Shown: positions 7,677-19,882, counted from the first letter of the stretch. The stretch is DNA of 42,441 bases from Bradyrhizobium sp. STM 3809 (GCF_000239795.1 NZ_CAFJ01000166.1:1-42441); one strand, 5' to 3'. Notes: generated by a model from the letters alone, not told the origin. Made by a program: numbers and translations.

Positions 7677-8981
7677 ATGCCCATGACCGACCTTCCTGTC
7701 CTCATCGCCGGCGGCGGCATTGGCGGCCTCGCGACCGCGCTGACCCTGCAGCAGATCGGCGTGCCCTGCATCGTCTACGAGAGCGTGCGCGAGATGCGGC
7801 CGCTCGGGGTCGGCATCAACCTGCAGCCCAATGCGGTGCGCGAGCTGTATGACCTCGGCATCGGCGCCGATGATCTCGACCAGGTCGGCGTGCCCGCGAA
7901 GGAATGGGCGCTGGTCGGGCTGAACGGCAACGACATCTATTCCGAGCCGCGCGGCCTGCTCGCCGGCTACAACTGGCCGCAATATGCCGTGCATCGCGGC
8001 AAGCTGCACATGCTGCTGTACAGCCGGCTGGTGCAGCGGGCCGGCGCTGCGACGGTGCGGCTCGGCAGCCGCGTCGCGGGTTATGACAAGCATGCGGATG
8101 GCACGGTGACGGCGCGTGTCGAGCATGCCGACGGCTCGCGCTCCGAGCAGCGCGGGCGGCTGCTGATCGGCGCCGACGGCATCCATTCCGCGGTGCGCGC
8201 GCAGATGCATCCTACCCAGCCGCCGATCCATTGGGGCGGCGCGGTGATGTGGCGCGGCGTCACCTGGGCGAAGCCGATGCGCACTGGCGCGTCGTTCGTC
8301 GGGCTCGGCACCCACCGCCACCGCGTCGTGGTCTATCCGATCTCGCATCCCGATCCCAAAACGGGCCTCGCGCTGATCAACTGGATCGCCGAGGTGACGA
8401 TGGACAACACCGAGGGCTGGAAGCAGACCGGCTGGTTCCGCCAGGTGCCGGTCGCCGAGTTCGCGCATCATTTCTCGGGGTGGACCTATGACTGGCTTGA
8501 CGTCCCCGCGCTGATCGCGGGCGCCGACGGCGCCTATGAGAACCCGATGATCGACCGCGATCCGGTGCCGACCTGGGTCGACGGGCCGGTGGCGCTGATG
8601 GGCGACGCCGCGCATGCGATGTATCCGACTGGCTCGAACGGCGCGAGCCAGGCGATCGTCGACGCCCGCGTGCTCGGCACCTGCCTGCTGGCGCACGGCG
8701 TGACGCCGGCGGCGCTCGCCGCCTATGACGACAAGCTGTGCGGCCCGATCTCGCAGGTCATCCTGCGCAATCGCGGCGCCGGCCCGTTCGGCCTGCTCAA
8801 TCTGGTCGACGAGCGCTGCGGCGGCACCTTCACGGACATCGACGAGGTGATCCCGCCGGCCGAGCGCGAGGCGTTCATGGCCGGCTACAAGAAGGCGGCC
8901 GGCTTTGCGATCGAGCAGCTCAACACAGCGCCGCGGACGATCGCCGAGGGCGCGCGCGTCGAGAGCCTGGCCGCGATCTGA
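7677..8981 (+). CDS. FAD-dependent aromatic-ring monooxygenase-like oxidoreductase
   Basis: A group A flavoprotein monooxygenase of 434 residues. The N-terminal dinucleotide fold reads LIAGGGIGGLATALTLQQIG with Glu at the end of strand two (YESV). The mid-protein DG motif is GADGIHSAVRAQ and the FAD-ribityl motif is ALMGDAAHAMYPTGSNGASQ. These enzymes use NAD(P)H and oxygen to hydroxylate aromatic or similar substrates. The substrate is unknown and no catabolic genes surround it. Two ATGs two codons apart (7677, 7683) are both possible starts. The 205-bp gap upstream, shared with the divergent phosphodiesterase, shows no clear operator. Confidence 0.9.
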   Translation: MPMTDLPVLIAGGGIGGLATALTLQQIGVPCIVYESVREMRPLGVGINLQPNAVRELYDLGIGADDLDQVGVPAKEWALVGLNGNDIYSEPRGLLAGYNWPQYAVHRGKLHMLLYSRLVQRAGAATVRLGSRVAGYDKHADGTVTARVEHADGSRSEQRGRLLIGADGIHSAVRAQMHPTQPPIHWGGAVMWRGVTWAKPMRTGASFVGLGTHRHRVVVYPISHPDPKTGLALINWIAEVTMDNTEGWKQTGWFRQVPVAEFAHHFSGWTYDWLDVPALIAGADGAYENPMIDRDPVPTWVDGPVALMGDAAHAMYPTGSNGASQAIVDARVLGTCLLAHGVTPAALAAYDDKLCGPISQVILRNRGAGPFGLLNLVDERCGGTFTDIDEVIPPAEREAFMAGYKKAAGFAIEQLNTAPRTIAEGARVESLAAI

Positions 8982-9054
8982 GGCCGTTTCGCAGACGGCG
9001 TGAGCTGAACCGGTGCAGACGAGCCCATCGCCGACACGGCTGCCGGGGACCGCG

Positions 9055-10182
9055 ATGCTCCGACGATCCGGCATTCTTTCCCTGGTCCTCGCCTCCCTGA
9101 TCCTGTCGGGTCAGGCCGGAGTCGCGGCCGAGTGCCGCAACAGGCCAGCCACGGCACGCCTGGTCGGCCCCATGATCATGGCCGGCTTCTTCGGCACCAA
9201 GCCATCCGATGCCGGATTCCAGCAGGTCGTAGCAGACCTCGAGGAGGGGCTGATCGGCGGGGTCGTCATCCTCGGCCGCAATGTCGGCACGCGGGACGAC
9301 CTCGTGGCGATGATCGAGCGGATTCGATCCTGCAAATGCGCGGCGCCTCCGTTCATCGCCATCGACGACGAAGGCGGCACGGTCGAGCGGCTCGGCCCCA
9401 ATATCGGCCTGGCGGCAACGCCGTCGGCCGCGGAGATCGCCCGCGGCTCCGTCGCGGCCGCGCGCGAGACCTACACGGCTCTCGCCGCGAAGCTCGCGGC
9501 GCTGCACATCACCATGAACCTCGCGCCGGTGGTCGACCTCAACACCAATCCCGCGAACCCGATCATCGGGCAGCGGCAACGCAGCTATGGCAGCGACGCC
9601 GACACGGTCGTGCGCTACGCCACGGCCTTCATCCAGGCGCATCGCAAGCAGGGCATTCTGACGGTGCTCAAGCATTTTCCCGGACATGGCTCGTCGACCG
9701 CCGACAGCCACGCCGGCATTGCCGACGTCACGGCGACCTGGTCGCCGGCGGAGTTGAAGCCTTACAGGCGGCTGATGCGGAAGGGACTGGCCGGAGCGAT
9801 CATGGTCGGGCATCTCGCCAATACCAGCCGCTGGGGCGGAGTCGCCACCCAGAGCGAGGGTCACGCGATCGACCGCCTGCTGCGCCGCGAGCTCGGCTAT
9901 GACGGCGTGGTCATGACCGACGACCTCGCCATGAAGGCCATCCTCGACGCCAAGCCGCCGGCCGCCGCGGCGGTGGACGCCGTCAAAGCGGGCGCCGACA
10001 TCATCATGTTCACCAAGCTCGGCGAGGAGGACCAGACGTCCAACATCGGCCGCGAGATCAACGGTGCGCTGACCGATGCCGTCTGCTCCGGCGGGATCAA
10101 GACCGGCGCGCTGCAGCGCTCGGTGGCGCGGATTCGCAAATGGAGATCTGGCTGGGCGCAGCACAGCCCCAGGAAATCCTAA
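9055..10182 (+). CDS. Exported glycoside hydrolase family 3 (NagZ-like)
   Basis: GH3 beta-N-acetylhexosaminidase-type barrel. Visible signatures are FIAIDDEGGTVERL, the NagZ-type loop KHFPGHGSSTADSHAG that carries the acid/base His, and VVMTDDLAMKAI with the nucleophile Asp. NagZ removes GlcNAc from muropeptides, normally in the cytoplasm. Here the ATG at 9055 starts MLRRSGILSLVLASLILSG, a signal peptide with a Cys soon after (AAEC), so this copy is exported. A GTG at 9013 is an upstream alternative but would bury the signal. A role in periplasmic peptidoglycan or glycan trimming is inferred. Confidence 0.88.
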   Translation: MLRRSGILSLVLASLILSGQAGVAAECRNRPATARLVGPMIMAGFFGTKPSDAGFQQVVADLEEGLIGGVVILGRNVGTRDDLVAMIERIRSCKCAAPPFIAIDDEGGTVERLGPNIGLAATPSAAEIARGSVAAARETYTALAAKLAALHITMNLAPVVDLNTNPANPIIGQRQRSYGSDADTVVRYATAFIQAHRKQGILTVLKHFPGHGSSTADSHAGIADVTATWSPAELKPYRRLMRKGLAGAIMVGHLANTSRWGGVATQSEGHAIDRLLRRELGYDGVVMTDDLAMKAILDAKPPAAAAVDAVKAGADIIMFTKLGEEDQTSNIGREINGALTDAVCSGGIKTGALQRSVARIRKWRSGWAQHSPRKS

Positions 10183-10220
10183 CGCCACGCCAGCTTCGAT
10201 TTGTGTAGTTGGCGAGCTGC

Positions 10221-10360
10221 CGTAGGGTGGGCAAAGGCGAACCGCTGACCTCCCCGCAAGCCAACTCGCGGTGGCGCCGTGCCCACCATCTCGCGGCTGA
10301 CGACGTCGATAGACGGTGGGCACGCTGCCGCCTCGCGGCGGCGGCTTTGCCCACCCTACA
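10221..10360. repeat. Palindromic repeat type B, copy 2
   Basis: Outer arms are a perfect 15-bp pair (10222-10236 with 10345-10359) starting GTAGGGTGGGCAAAG. Inner arms GTGCCCACC (10279-10287) and GGTGGGCAC (10315-10323) match. It fills the gap between the converging GH3 and secA genes and is related to 2762-2920. Confidence 0.85.
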
Positions 10361-10384
10361 GGAGCTGCGAAGGCCGCAGCCCGC

Positions 10385-13237
<2,853 letters not shown>

Positions 13238-13629
13238 TGCTGAAATCCTGCCTGTGTGGGTCTGCGTTGCAGCCGTAACTCATGGTTTGGGTTTGCTGTT
13301 CCCGGCGTGATGCACCGCAGCACCCGCGCCAGGCTCGAACGTCGGCGCCTCGGGGCGGCCGTCAGATGAGTGGGAGACGAGCAAACCAGGGTTCAACGGC
13401 CAAAAACGCAGCAAAATAAGCGCTATCGCCCTTGAAGCGACCGGGGAGAGATATGGCTGGGGGGGAACGTTGTCAACGGCGCCCGACGGCGGGACATCGC
13501 CCCTCAACCTGTCGCCGATTTCACGAAATTGACAGACTTTTCGCGTTGCCAAGGCACCGCGATTGGGCGAGTGTCCCGGCCGCCCAGAGGTAAGCCCCTC
13601 GAGCCCCCTCTTCAAAACAAGGATTTTCC
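13238..13629. promoter_or_regulatory. Divergent secA / parvulin intergenic region
   Basis: 392 bp with no gene that I can support. It must hold the promoters of both flanking genes. TTGACA at 13529-13534 on the plus strand is a good -35 candidate for the parvulin gene, but I do not see a convincing -10 at the right distance. A long ORF reads through part of it on the minus strand without family resemblance. Confidence 0.35.
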
Positions 13630-14529
13630 ATGACCACGTCGTTCCCGGTTACGAAAACCGGCCTGCGCTTCGGCCTTGCCACCGCTCTCGCCGGCAGTCT
13701 CGCATTGTCCCTGCTGGTCGCCCCCGCGCGCGCCGCCGACGATGCCAACCCGGTGCTGGCCAAGGTGAACGGTGCCGAGATCCGCAAGAGCGATGTCGCA
13801 CTCGCGGAGGAGGAGCTCGGGCCGAGCCTCGCCCAGATGGATCCGTCGACCAAGGACGAGAACGTGCTGTCGTTCCTGATCGACATGAAGCTCGTGTCGA
13901 AGGCCGCCGAGGACAAGAAGGTCGCCGACACCGAGGACTTCAAGAAGCGCCTCGCCTTCACCCGCAACCGCCTGCTGATGGACAGCCTGCTCGCCAGCGA
14001 GGGCAAGGCCGCGACCACGCCGGACGCGATGAAGAAGGTCTATGAGGAAGCCTCCAAGCAGATCGGCGGCGAGCAGGAGGTGCATGCGCGCCACATCCTG
14101 GTCGAGACCGAGGACGAGGCCAAGGCCGTCAAGGCCGAGCTCGCCAAGGGCGCCGACTTCGCCGAGCTCGCCAAGAAGAAGTCGAAGGATCCCGGCGCCT
14201 CCGACGGCGGCGACCTCGGCTTCTTCACCAAGGAGCAGATGGTGCCGGAATTCGCCAACGTCGCGTTCTCGCTCGAGCCGGGCAAGATCTCGGACCCGGT
14301 GAAGACCCAGTTCGGCTGGCACGTCATCAAGGTCGAAGAGAAGCGCAACCGCAAGCCGCCGGAGTTCGATCAGGTCAAGAGCCAGATCGAGACCTACGTC
14401 ACCCGCAAGGCCCAGGCGGACTATGTCGGCAAGCTGCGCGAGGCGGCCAAGATCGAGCGCCTGGACAAGCCGGCCGCCGACGCCGCCAAGCCGGCGGACG
14501 CGAAGCCGGCCGAGCCGGCGAAGAAGTAA
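13630..14529 (+). CDS. Periplasmic parvulin-type peptidyl-prolyl isomerase
   Basis: 299 residues with a signal peptide ending at ARAADD (about residue 37), an N-terminal SurA-like helical region, and one rotamase domain. The domain starts VHARHILVETEDEAK (about 155) and contains FAELAKKKSKDPGASDGGDLGFF, and ends FGWHVIKVEE. These are the PpiC signature blocks. It catalyses proline isomerisation and helps fold exported proteins such as outer-membrane barrels. The tail is rich in Ala, Lys and Pro and probably disordered. Position next to divergent secA fits an export-linked role. The start ATG follows CAAGGATT. Confidence 0.93.
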   Translation: MTTSFPVTKTGLRFGLATALAGSLALSLLVAPARAADDANPVLAKVNGAEIRKSDVALAEEELGPSLAQMDPSTKDENVLSFLIDMKLVSKAAEDKKVADTEDFKKRLAFTRNRLLMDSLLASEGKAATTPDAMKKVYEEASKQIGGEQEVHARHILVETEDEAKAVKAELAKGADFAELAKKKSKDPGASDGGDLGFFTKEQMVPEFANVAFSLEPGKISDPVKTQFGWHVIKVEEKRNRKPPEFDQVKSQIETYVTRKAQADYVGKLREAAKIERLDKPAADAAKPADAKPAEPAKK

Positions 14530-14603
14530 GCGGTTCGCTTCGGACACGGCGGCGGCCGCTCGTCACAGAGCCGTCAGAGAGGCGCAACCGCCGCGTCACA
14601 AAA

Positions 14604-14731
14604 GGTGTCGTCCCGGCCTTGAGCCGGGACCCATGCCGCGTGATGCCTGAAAGGGGCACGCGGCCAGTAGCTCGGCTCACAACTCCATCCTGTGGTTATG
14701 GATCCCCGCTTTCGCGGGGATGACGACGGTG
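14604..14731. repeat. Type C hairpin-ended element without a gene, copy 1
   Basis: The left end GGTGTCGTCCC carries a hairpin (GTCCCGGC/GCCGGGAC, 14610-14630). The right end is CCTGTGGTTATGG (14689-14701) followed by hairpin ATCCCCGC-TTTC-GCGGGGAT (14702-14721) and GACGACGGTG. The order and end sequences match the 42-bp terminal repeats of the GIY-YIG unit at 25092-25514, but the middle is only about 60 bp and has no gene. It looks like an internally deleted, MITE-like derivative. It lies between the parvulin and argJ genes. Confidence 0.7.
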
Positions 14732-14809
14732 GGCGTGGGCGCAGCCACTCCCACAACGTCGATCAGGATGATACAGAGCGCTTCCCGCCATCCTGCCGGA
14801 AGCTCTCCG

Positions 14810-16051
14810 ATGTCCTCAGCCGTCTCCCCGCTCGCCCCGACCGATGTCCCCGACATGCCGGCAATCGCCGGCGTCAGGCTCGCGACCGCCGCGGCCGGCA
14901 TCCGCTACAAGAACCGCACCGACGTCCTGCTGGCGCTGCTCGATCCCGGCACCACCGTCGCCGGTGTGTTCACCAAGTCGAAATGTCCCTCGGCCCCGGT
15001 CGAATGGTGCCGCGCCAAGCTCAAGGGCGGCAAGGCGCGCGCCCTCGTCGTCAACTCCGGCAATGCCAATGCCTTCACCGGCAAGACCGGCAAGCAGTCG
15101 ACGGCGCTGACCGCGGCGATCGCCGCCAAGGCGGTCGGCTGCAAGCAGGACGAGATCTTCCTGGCCTCGACCGGCGTCATCGGCGAGCCGCTCGACGCCA
15201 CCAAGTTCGACGGCGTGCTCGAAGGTCTCGCCGGCACCGCCACCCCTGAAGACTGGATGGGCGCGGCGCGCGCCATCATGACCACCGACACCTTCCCGAA
15301 GGTCGCCACCGCCACCGTCAAGCTCGGCAAGGCCAAGGTGACGATCAACGGCATGGCCAAGGGCGCGGGCATGATCGCGCCGGACATGGCGACGATGCTG
15401 TCCTTCATCTTCACCGATGCGCCGATCACCGCACCGGCGCTGCAGGCGCTGCTGAAGGCCGGCGTTGAGGACACCTTCAACGCGGTGACGATCGACGGCG
15501 ACACCTCGACCTCCGACACCTTGCTCGCCTTTGCCACCGGCGCCGCCGCGGCCAAGGGCGCACCGAAGATCAGCCGGATCAGCGATCCCCAAGCCAAGGC
15601 CTTCGTGAAGGCGTTCAACGCCGTGCTCGCCAACCTCGCCGAGCAGGTCGCCCGCGACGGCGAGGGCGCGCGCAAGCTGGTCGAGATCATCGTCGAGGGC
15701 GCCAAGAGCAAGCCGTCGGCGCGCAAGATCGCGATGTCGATCGCCAACTCGCCGCTGGTGAAGACCGCGATCGCCGGCGAGGACGCCAATTGGGGCCGCG
15801 TCGTGATGGCCGTCGGCAAGGCCGGCGAGCCGGCCGACCGCGACAAGCTCTCGATCTCCTTCAACGGCATCCGCGTCGCCTCGAAGGGCGCGCGCGATCC
15901 GTCCTATGACGAGACCGAAGTATCGAACGCGATGAAGGCGCAGACCATCCAGATCAAGGTCGCACTCGGCCTCGGCAAGGGCCGCGACCGCGTGCTGACC
16001 TGCGACCTGACCAAGGAGTATGTCGCGATCAACGGCGACTACCGCTCCTGA
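14810..16051 (+). CDS. argJ: Bifunctional ornithine acetyltransferase / N-acetylglutamate synthase
   Basis: ArgJ recycles the acetyl group from N-acetylornithine to glutamate in arginine synthesis, in the cytoplasm. The self-cleavage site is plain: [16 protein letters not shown], cut between Ala and Thr, where Thr becomes the nucleophile of the beta chain. Other family blocks are [22 protein letters not shown], and the end [17 protein letters not shown]. The ATG at 14810 gives 413 residues, the normal length. The frame extends upstream to 14720, but that part overlaps the type C repeat and is not protein-like. It converges on the small secreted-protein gene with nine bases between. Confidence 0.97.
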   Translation: MSSAVSPLAPTDVPDMPAIAGVRLATAAAGIRYKNRTDVLLALLDPGTTVAGVFTKSKCPSAPVEWCRAKLKGGKARALVVNSGNANAFTGKTGKQSTALTAAIAAKAVGCKQDEIFLASTGVIGEPLDATKFDGVLEGLAGTATPEDWMGAARAIMTTDTFPKVATATVKLGKAKVTINGMAKGAGMIAPDMATMLSFIFTDAPITAPALQALLKAGVEDTFNAVTIDGDTSTSDTLLAFATGAAAAKGAPKISRISDPQAKAFVKAFNAVLANLAEQVARDGEGARKLVEIIVEGAKSKPSARKIAMSIANSPLVKTAIAGEDANWGRVVMAVGKAGEPADRDKLSISFNGIRVASKGARDPSYDETEVSNAMKAQTIQIKVALGLGKGRDRVLTCDLTKEYVAINGDYRS

Positions 16052-16060
16052 GCACCGCCT

Positions 16061-16435
16061 TCAGATCTTCTCGCTGCCGACATGGACGGTGACCTCCACA
16101 CCCTTGGTCACCGGCTTGTTCACCGCATCGGTGCCCTGGCGCTCATAGGCGAAATGATCCTCGCCCACGAAGCCCGGGGCCGAGCGGTAGACGATCTTGT
16201 GTCCCGCGACGGCGACGGTGCCGTGGCTCGGCGAGGATAGCACGCGGGCACCGAACATCGGCCCGCGGGAGCCGAGGAGGACGATGCTGCAGGGCCTGCC
16301 CGTCCGGGCAAACATGTGACCTTGAACGGTCTGGTTCTCCAAGGTGCGGATCGTCGGCACCCGGCAATTGTCGGCGGACGCCGCCGCCGAGAACGCCACG
16401 AGCATGATGAACGACAGCGTCGTAACCTTGATCAC
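16061..16435 (-). CDS. Small secreted protein with Ig-like/cadherin-like fold
   Basis: 124 residues. The signal peptide is followed by SADNCRVPTIRTLENQT. The body HGTVAVAGHKIVYRSAPGFVGEDHFAYER has the pattern of tandem bacterial Ig/cadherin-like modules (GTV...VYTPxxGFxGxDSFTY), seen in many surface proteins. Two Cys residues (in DNC and RPC) may form a disulfide. The start is a GTG with GGGGAG seven bases before it. No function is known. It sits beside the TadG-like pair on the same strand, so a role at the cell surface is plausible but not shown. Confidence 0.75.
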   Translation of the reverse strand: MIKVTTLSFIMLVAFSAAASADNCRVPTIRTLENQTVQGHMFARTGRPCSIVLLGSRGPMFGARVLSSPSHGTVAVAGHKIVYRSAPGFVGEDHFAYERQGTDAVNKPVTKGVEVTVHVGSEKI

Positions 16436-16528
16436 GATGAATCTCCCCCGGGATGAGATACCCCGCGCGATTTCACCTCAAGGCGCAAATCCGATCAATC
16501 CATCCCTTGGGTTGAGTGCGAATCCCGC

Positions 16529-17857
16529 TCAACCGGCGATACGCGCGTCGGCGACGGCCTTGTTGAACAGGGCATTCATCGCATCCGAAATGCCCTGGGT
16601 CGGCGACACCTCGAAATAGAACCCGTCCGAGGCGCAGGCCTGCATGTTCTGGGCGATCTCGCTGTTCGGCGACGGGCCGAACGGTCCCTTGTTGAAAGGG
16701 TCGATCCAGCTCATGTACCAGCTGTTGGTCGGCAGCTGCAGATAGGTGGTGTAGAGCACCGCGATCTTGATGCCGCGGCTCTTGAGCGCAGTGCACAGGG
16801 CCGGATTGATCGGCGACTGGCAGCGGTTGCCGCTGGCCTTGGGCTTCAGGCAGGCGGCATTGCTCTCGTCGGCGACGCCGTCGGAGACGAAGAACAGATA
16901 TTTCAACGGCGAGCCCGAGGTGCCGTCGCCCGGCGTCGCGATCTCGTTGTTGATGGCGGGCAGGACGGTGGTGTAGGGCGTGTCCTTATCGGCGGTGAAG
17001 GAGTCGTTGTTGCCGTACACGCCCATCAGGTCGATGTTGCCGGCAGCGCTCTTGGCGCTGGTCAGGCTCGACGACAGCGAGAACAGCGCCCGCAGCCCGA
17101 TCGTCTTCGACGATGCGCCGAAGTCGTAGATCGCCATGCGGAACTGGTTGGAATAGGTCTGCGTCCGCGCCGCCGTATCCATCAGCTGCTGGGTGGCGCT
17201 GCGCAGGACGTCGATCCGGGTCGTGACGCCGAGCGTCTTGGCGAGATTGTAGTAGTTGTTGGCGTCGTTGTAGTCGTGGCAGGCGAAGGCGCATTTGTCC
17301 GACGTCGCATTGACCATCTTGGTGACGTCGGCGGGGGTGGCCGCGACGCCCATCGACGGCGAGTTGTCGAGCAGCAGGTAGAAATCGATATATTTCGGCA
17401 TCGACGCCTTCGCGGTCGACGAACCCTGCAGCGACATCGTCTTGTATCCGACGATGCTCATGAACGTCGTCGGCACCGTCGCGGAGAACGACACCGTGGC
17501 CGTCAGCACCGCACCGGTCTTCTTCACCTCGGGCGTGAGCCTGTCCAGCGTATAGCCGTTGGCGCCCGACATGTTGCCGTTGAAGATGCTGCGCGCGTCG
17601 TCATTGCCGACGGAGATCACACCGTCGCCGGTCATGGCGCCCGCGGCGATGAACGCCGGCGAGGTCCGCGACACCGCACCGACCGAGGCGGCGTCGACGG
17701 CGGCCTGCAGCTTGGCCCGTATCTGGTTGGTGCGGCTGTAGTCGACACCGCAGCCGACGGCCGCGATCACGGGGACGCAGACGATCGCAAACGTCATGGC
17801 GACATTGCCGCTGGCGTTACGGCGGAAGCTGGCGAGGGCGTTGAACAAGCGGCGCAT
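16529..17857 (-). CDS. TadG-like pilus-associated von Willebrand A protein
   Basis: 442 residues. The N-terminus has a Tad-type segment: FRRNASGNVAMTFAIVCVPV and IAAVGCGVDYSRTNQIRAKLQ, with one membrane helix at about 18-37. A von Willebrand A domain begins near 157 with the MIDAS motif DNSPS at 164-168. The motif CAFACH is at 189-194. TadG-like proteins are thought to anchor or assemble Flp/Tad pili in the periplasm. No other tad gene is near, so this is outside a pilus operon. It is a paralogue of the next upstream gene (18028-19284), with 170 bp between them. Confidence 0.85.
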   Translation of the reverse strand: MRRLFNALASFRRNASGNVAMTFAIVCVPVIAAVGCGVDYSRTNQIRAKLQAAVDAASVGAVSRTSPAFIAAGAMTGDGVISVGNDDARSIFNGNMSGANGYTLDRLTPEVKKTGAVLTATVSFSATVPTTFMSIVGYKTMSLQGSSTAKASMPKYIDFYLLLDNSPSMGVAATPADVTKMVNATSDKCAFACHDYNDANNYYNLAKTLGVTTRIDVLRSATQQLMDTAARTQTYSNQFRMAIYDFGASSKTIGLRALFSLSSSLTSAKSAAGNIDLMGVYGNNDSFTADKDTPYTTVLPAINNEIATPGDGTSGSPLKYLFFVSDGVADESNAACLKPKASGNRCQSPINPALCTALKSRGIKIAVLYTTYLQLPTNSWYMSWIDPFNKGPFGPSPNSEIAQNMQACASDGFYFEVSPTQGISDAMNALFNKAVADARIAG

Positions 17858-17932
17858 GGACGAAGCCTGACGGGCGGTTGAAGCAGCGTCGATCGGCCGA
17901 AAATGCAGCGCCAGCCATTAAGCTTCGCTTAT

Positions 17933-17956
17933 GCGGTCCGTGAAATCACGGACCGC
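17933..17956. terminator. Hairpin between the two TadG-like genes
   Basis: A perfect 11-2-11 inverted repeat (GCGGTCCGTGA and TCACGGACCGC). It lies 72 bp after the stop of the upstream TadG-like gene and 76 bp before the start of the second, both on the minus strand. There is no T-tract, so it is either a weak terminator, an RNA-processing hairpin or an operator. Confidence 0.4.
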
Positions 17957-18027
17957 CATGGCCTGCGGTTAAGCGGGCGTAAACATCGGCAGGCGATCGG
18001 CCGCGACAACGGCCGGATACGACGGGA

Positions 18028-19284
18028 TCAGTTGGTCAGCCGGACCGGCGACGCCTTGTTGAACAGGGTCGTGAACGAACTCTGAATGGTGGCGACATCG
18101 GAGGCGATGATGAAGTTGCTTCCGGCACATGATTTCAACGCGATCGGGATGTCATCGACCCGCGTGGCGCCGCCGAGGCTGCCGGGCTGGCCGAGCGTCG
18201 CGTTGTATCCCCAGTCCCACGTCATCGGATAATAGGGCGTATTGATGATTGCGACCGTCACGCCGTTGGTCTTGAACGTGTTGCAAAAGGCGGTGTTGAA
18301 CACCCGCACCTGCGATCGCAGCGAGGTCTGCGAGGTCCAGGCCCTTGTCGGATCGTTGACGCCGTCGGTGGCGATGATCACCATCTTCTGCGGGGTGGCC
18401 GACGTGCTGCCATCCCCGGCCGTCCCGACGCTGGAGACGAAGCTGCCGATCAGACTGTCGAACGGCGTGGCAGCCGCGGCGTCGTTGTAGGCGAGCCCCG
18501 GCGCCGGAAAATTGGTCGCCACCGTGGAGAAACTCGAGGTCAACGACGACAGCTGCGTGAGCTGGTTGTCGAACGACCACAGGCCCACCTTGACGTAGTT
18601 CTTGTAGACGGCGCTGCCATTCAGATAGGTCAGTAGGTTCTGCACACCCTGATTGACGACCTGGTAGCGCAGCAGCACGTTGTTCTTCAGCGCGTAGCTG
18701 TAGGAATCGGTGCCGTTGGTGTTCTCGTGGCAGGCAAGCGCGCAGCCGGTCCCCTTGTTCATCTGGGTGATGCCGGCTTGCGTTGCGGGCAGCAGCATCG
18801 ACGACGAGATGTCGACCAGCAGATAGACGTTCAGATAGGGCTGCATCGTTGCCGACGAGCTCGAGCTGGCGTTGAGGGTCATGGTGGGGAAGCCCACCAG
18901 CCGCATGAAGGACGTATTCATCACGCTGGTCGCAGATCCCGTGCCGGACAGGGTGCGGCCGACCGTCGTGAAATTGATGGTGGGGGTGGCGGCAATTTTC
19001 GCAGTGTTGCCCGCGAAGTAGGAGGAGGACGCCGCCTGGGCCATGGAGACGGCCGAGGCCTGGCTTGCCCCTGAATCCAGCGCGGCCTTGCCGGCGGCCA
19101 CGCCGGCGAGCACGGCCTCATCGATCGCCATCTGCAGCTTGGTCTTGAGCCTGTTGGCCATCGAGTAGTCGACCCCCGCCCCCACGAAGGCCAGAAGGGG
19201 CACGCAGGCGATCGCGAAGAGCACCGCCATGTTGCCGCGCCGGTCCTGGCCGAAGCGGTGGAGGTGACGGAGCAGCCGATTCAT
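18028..19284 (-). CDS. TadG-like pilus-associated von Willebrand A protein, second copy
   Basis: 418 residues with the same plan as its neighbour. FGQDRRGNMAVLFAIACVPL is followed by FVGAGVDYSMANRLKTKLQ, with a membrane helix at about 18-37. The MIDAS motif DISSS is at 158-162. CALACH is at 181-186. The vWA body ends in SFTTLFNKASPVRLTN, matching the other copy's AMNALFNKAVADARIAG. The two proteins are clearly paralogous but diverged, indicating an old duplication. Both are probably membrane-anchored with the vWA domain in the periplasm. The gene is divergent from mutT; two GGTTCCAT boxes ten bases apart (19353-19370) lie upstream. Confidence 0.85.
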   Translation of the reverse strand: MNRLLRHLHRFGQDRRGNMAVLFAIACVPLLAFVGAGVDYSMANRLKTKLQMAIDEAVLAGVAAGKAALDSGASQASAVSMAQAASSSYFAGNTAKIAATPTINFTTVGRTLSGTGSATSVMNTSFMRLVGFPTMTLNASSSSSATMQPYLNVYLLVDISSSMLLPATQAGITQMNKGTGCALACHENTNGTDSYSYALKNNVLLRYQVVNQGVQNLLTYLNGSAVYKNYVKVGLWSFDNQLTQLSSLTSSFSTVATNFPAPGLAYNDAAAATPFDSLIGSFVSSVGTAGDGSTSATPQKMVIIATDGVNDPTRAWTSQTSLRSQVRVFNTAFCNTFKTNGVTVAIINTPYYPMTWDWGYNATLGQPGSLGGATRVDDIPIALKSCAGSNFIIASDVATIQSSFTTLFNKASPVRLTN

Positions 19285-19446
19285 GCGCGCGGGGTTCTCG
19301 ATGACAATGGAACCGCCAGAGACAAGGTTGCGCGTTAAAGACAGATTGATCGGGTTCCATAAGGTTCCATTGAGTTCCCCGCGTTTGCGACGGGGATGGG
19401 AATGGGTTAACGCTGAGTGAATCGCCCTTCCGCCTCACTGCCTCGG

Positions 19447-19857
19447 ATGTCCGATTTGAAACTCACGCTCGTCGTCGCCTGCGCCCTGGTCGACACCGAC
19501 AACCGCGTGCTGCTGGCGCAGCGCCCGCCCGGCAAGGCGCTCGCCGGCCTGTGGGAATTTCCCGGCGGCAAGCTCGAGCCCGGGGAGCGCCCCGAGGCCA
19601 GCCTGATCCGCGAGCTCGACGAGGAGCTTGGCATCACCGTGCGCGAAGCCTGCCTCGCGCCGCTGACCTTCGCGAGCCACGCCTATGAGACGTTCCACCT
19701 GCTGATGCCGCTGTACATCTGCCGTCGCTGGGAAGGCGTGGTGACCGCGCGCGAAGGCCAGCAACTGGCCTGGGTGCGTCCGAACAAGCTGCGCGACTAC
19801 CCGATGCCGCCGGCGGACATTCCGCTGCTGCCGCATCTGATCGATCTGCTGCTGTGA
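19447..19857 (+). CDS. mutT: 8-oxo-dGTP diphosphatase (NUDIX, MutT-like)
   Basis: 136 residues with a full Nudix box: G40-G-K-L-E-P-G-E and RELDEELGI to about residue 63, carrying the metal-binding REL-EE Glu residues. WEFPGGK before it is typical of MutT, which removes oxidised dGTP from the nucleotide pool. The ATG at 19447 is preferred; an upstream start at 19417 adds ten unlike residues. A repeat follows the stop. Confidence 0.9.
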   Translation: MSDLKLTLVVACALVDTDNRVLLAQRPPGKALAGLWEFPGGKLEPGERPEASLIRELDEELGITVREACLAPLTFASHAYETFHLLMPLYICRRWEGVVTAREGQQLAWVRPNKLRDYPMPPADIPLLPHLIDLLL

Positions 19858-19882
19858 GTTGTTGCGCCAGCTCCACGCTCAG

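Noticed and set aside
14720..14809. N-terminal extension of argJ
   Set aside because: This part overlaps the type C repeat element and is not similar to ArgJ; the ATG at 14810 gives the normal length.
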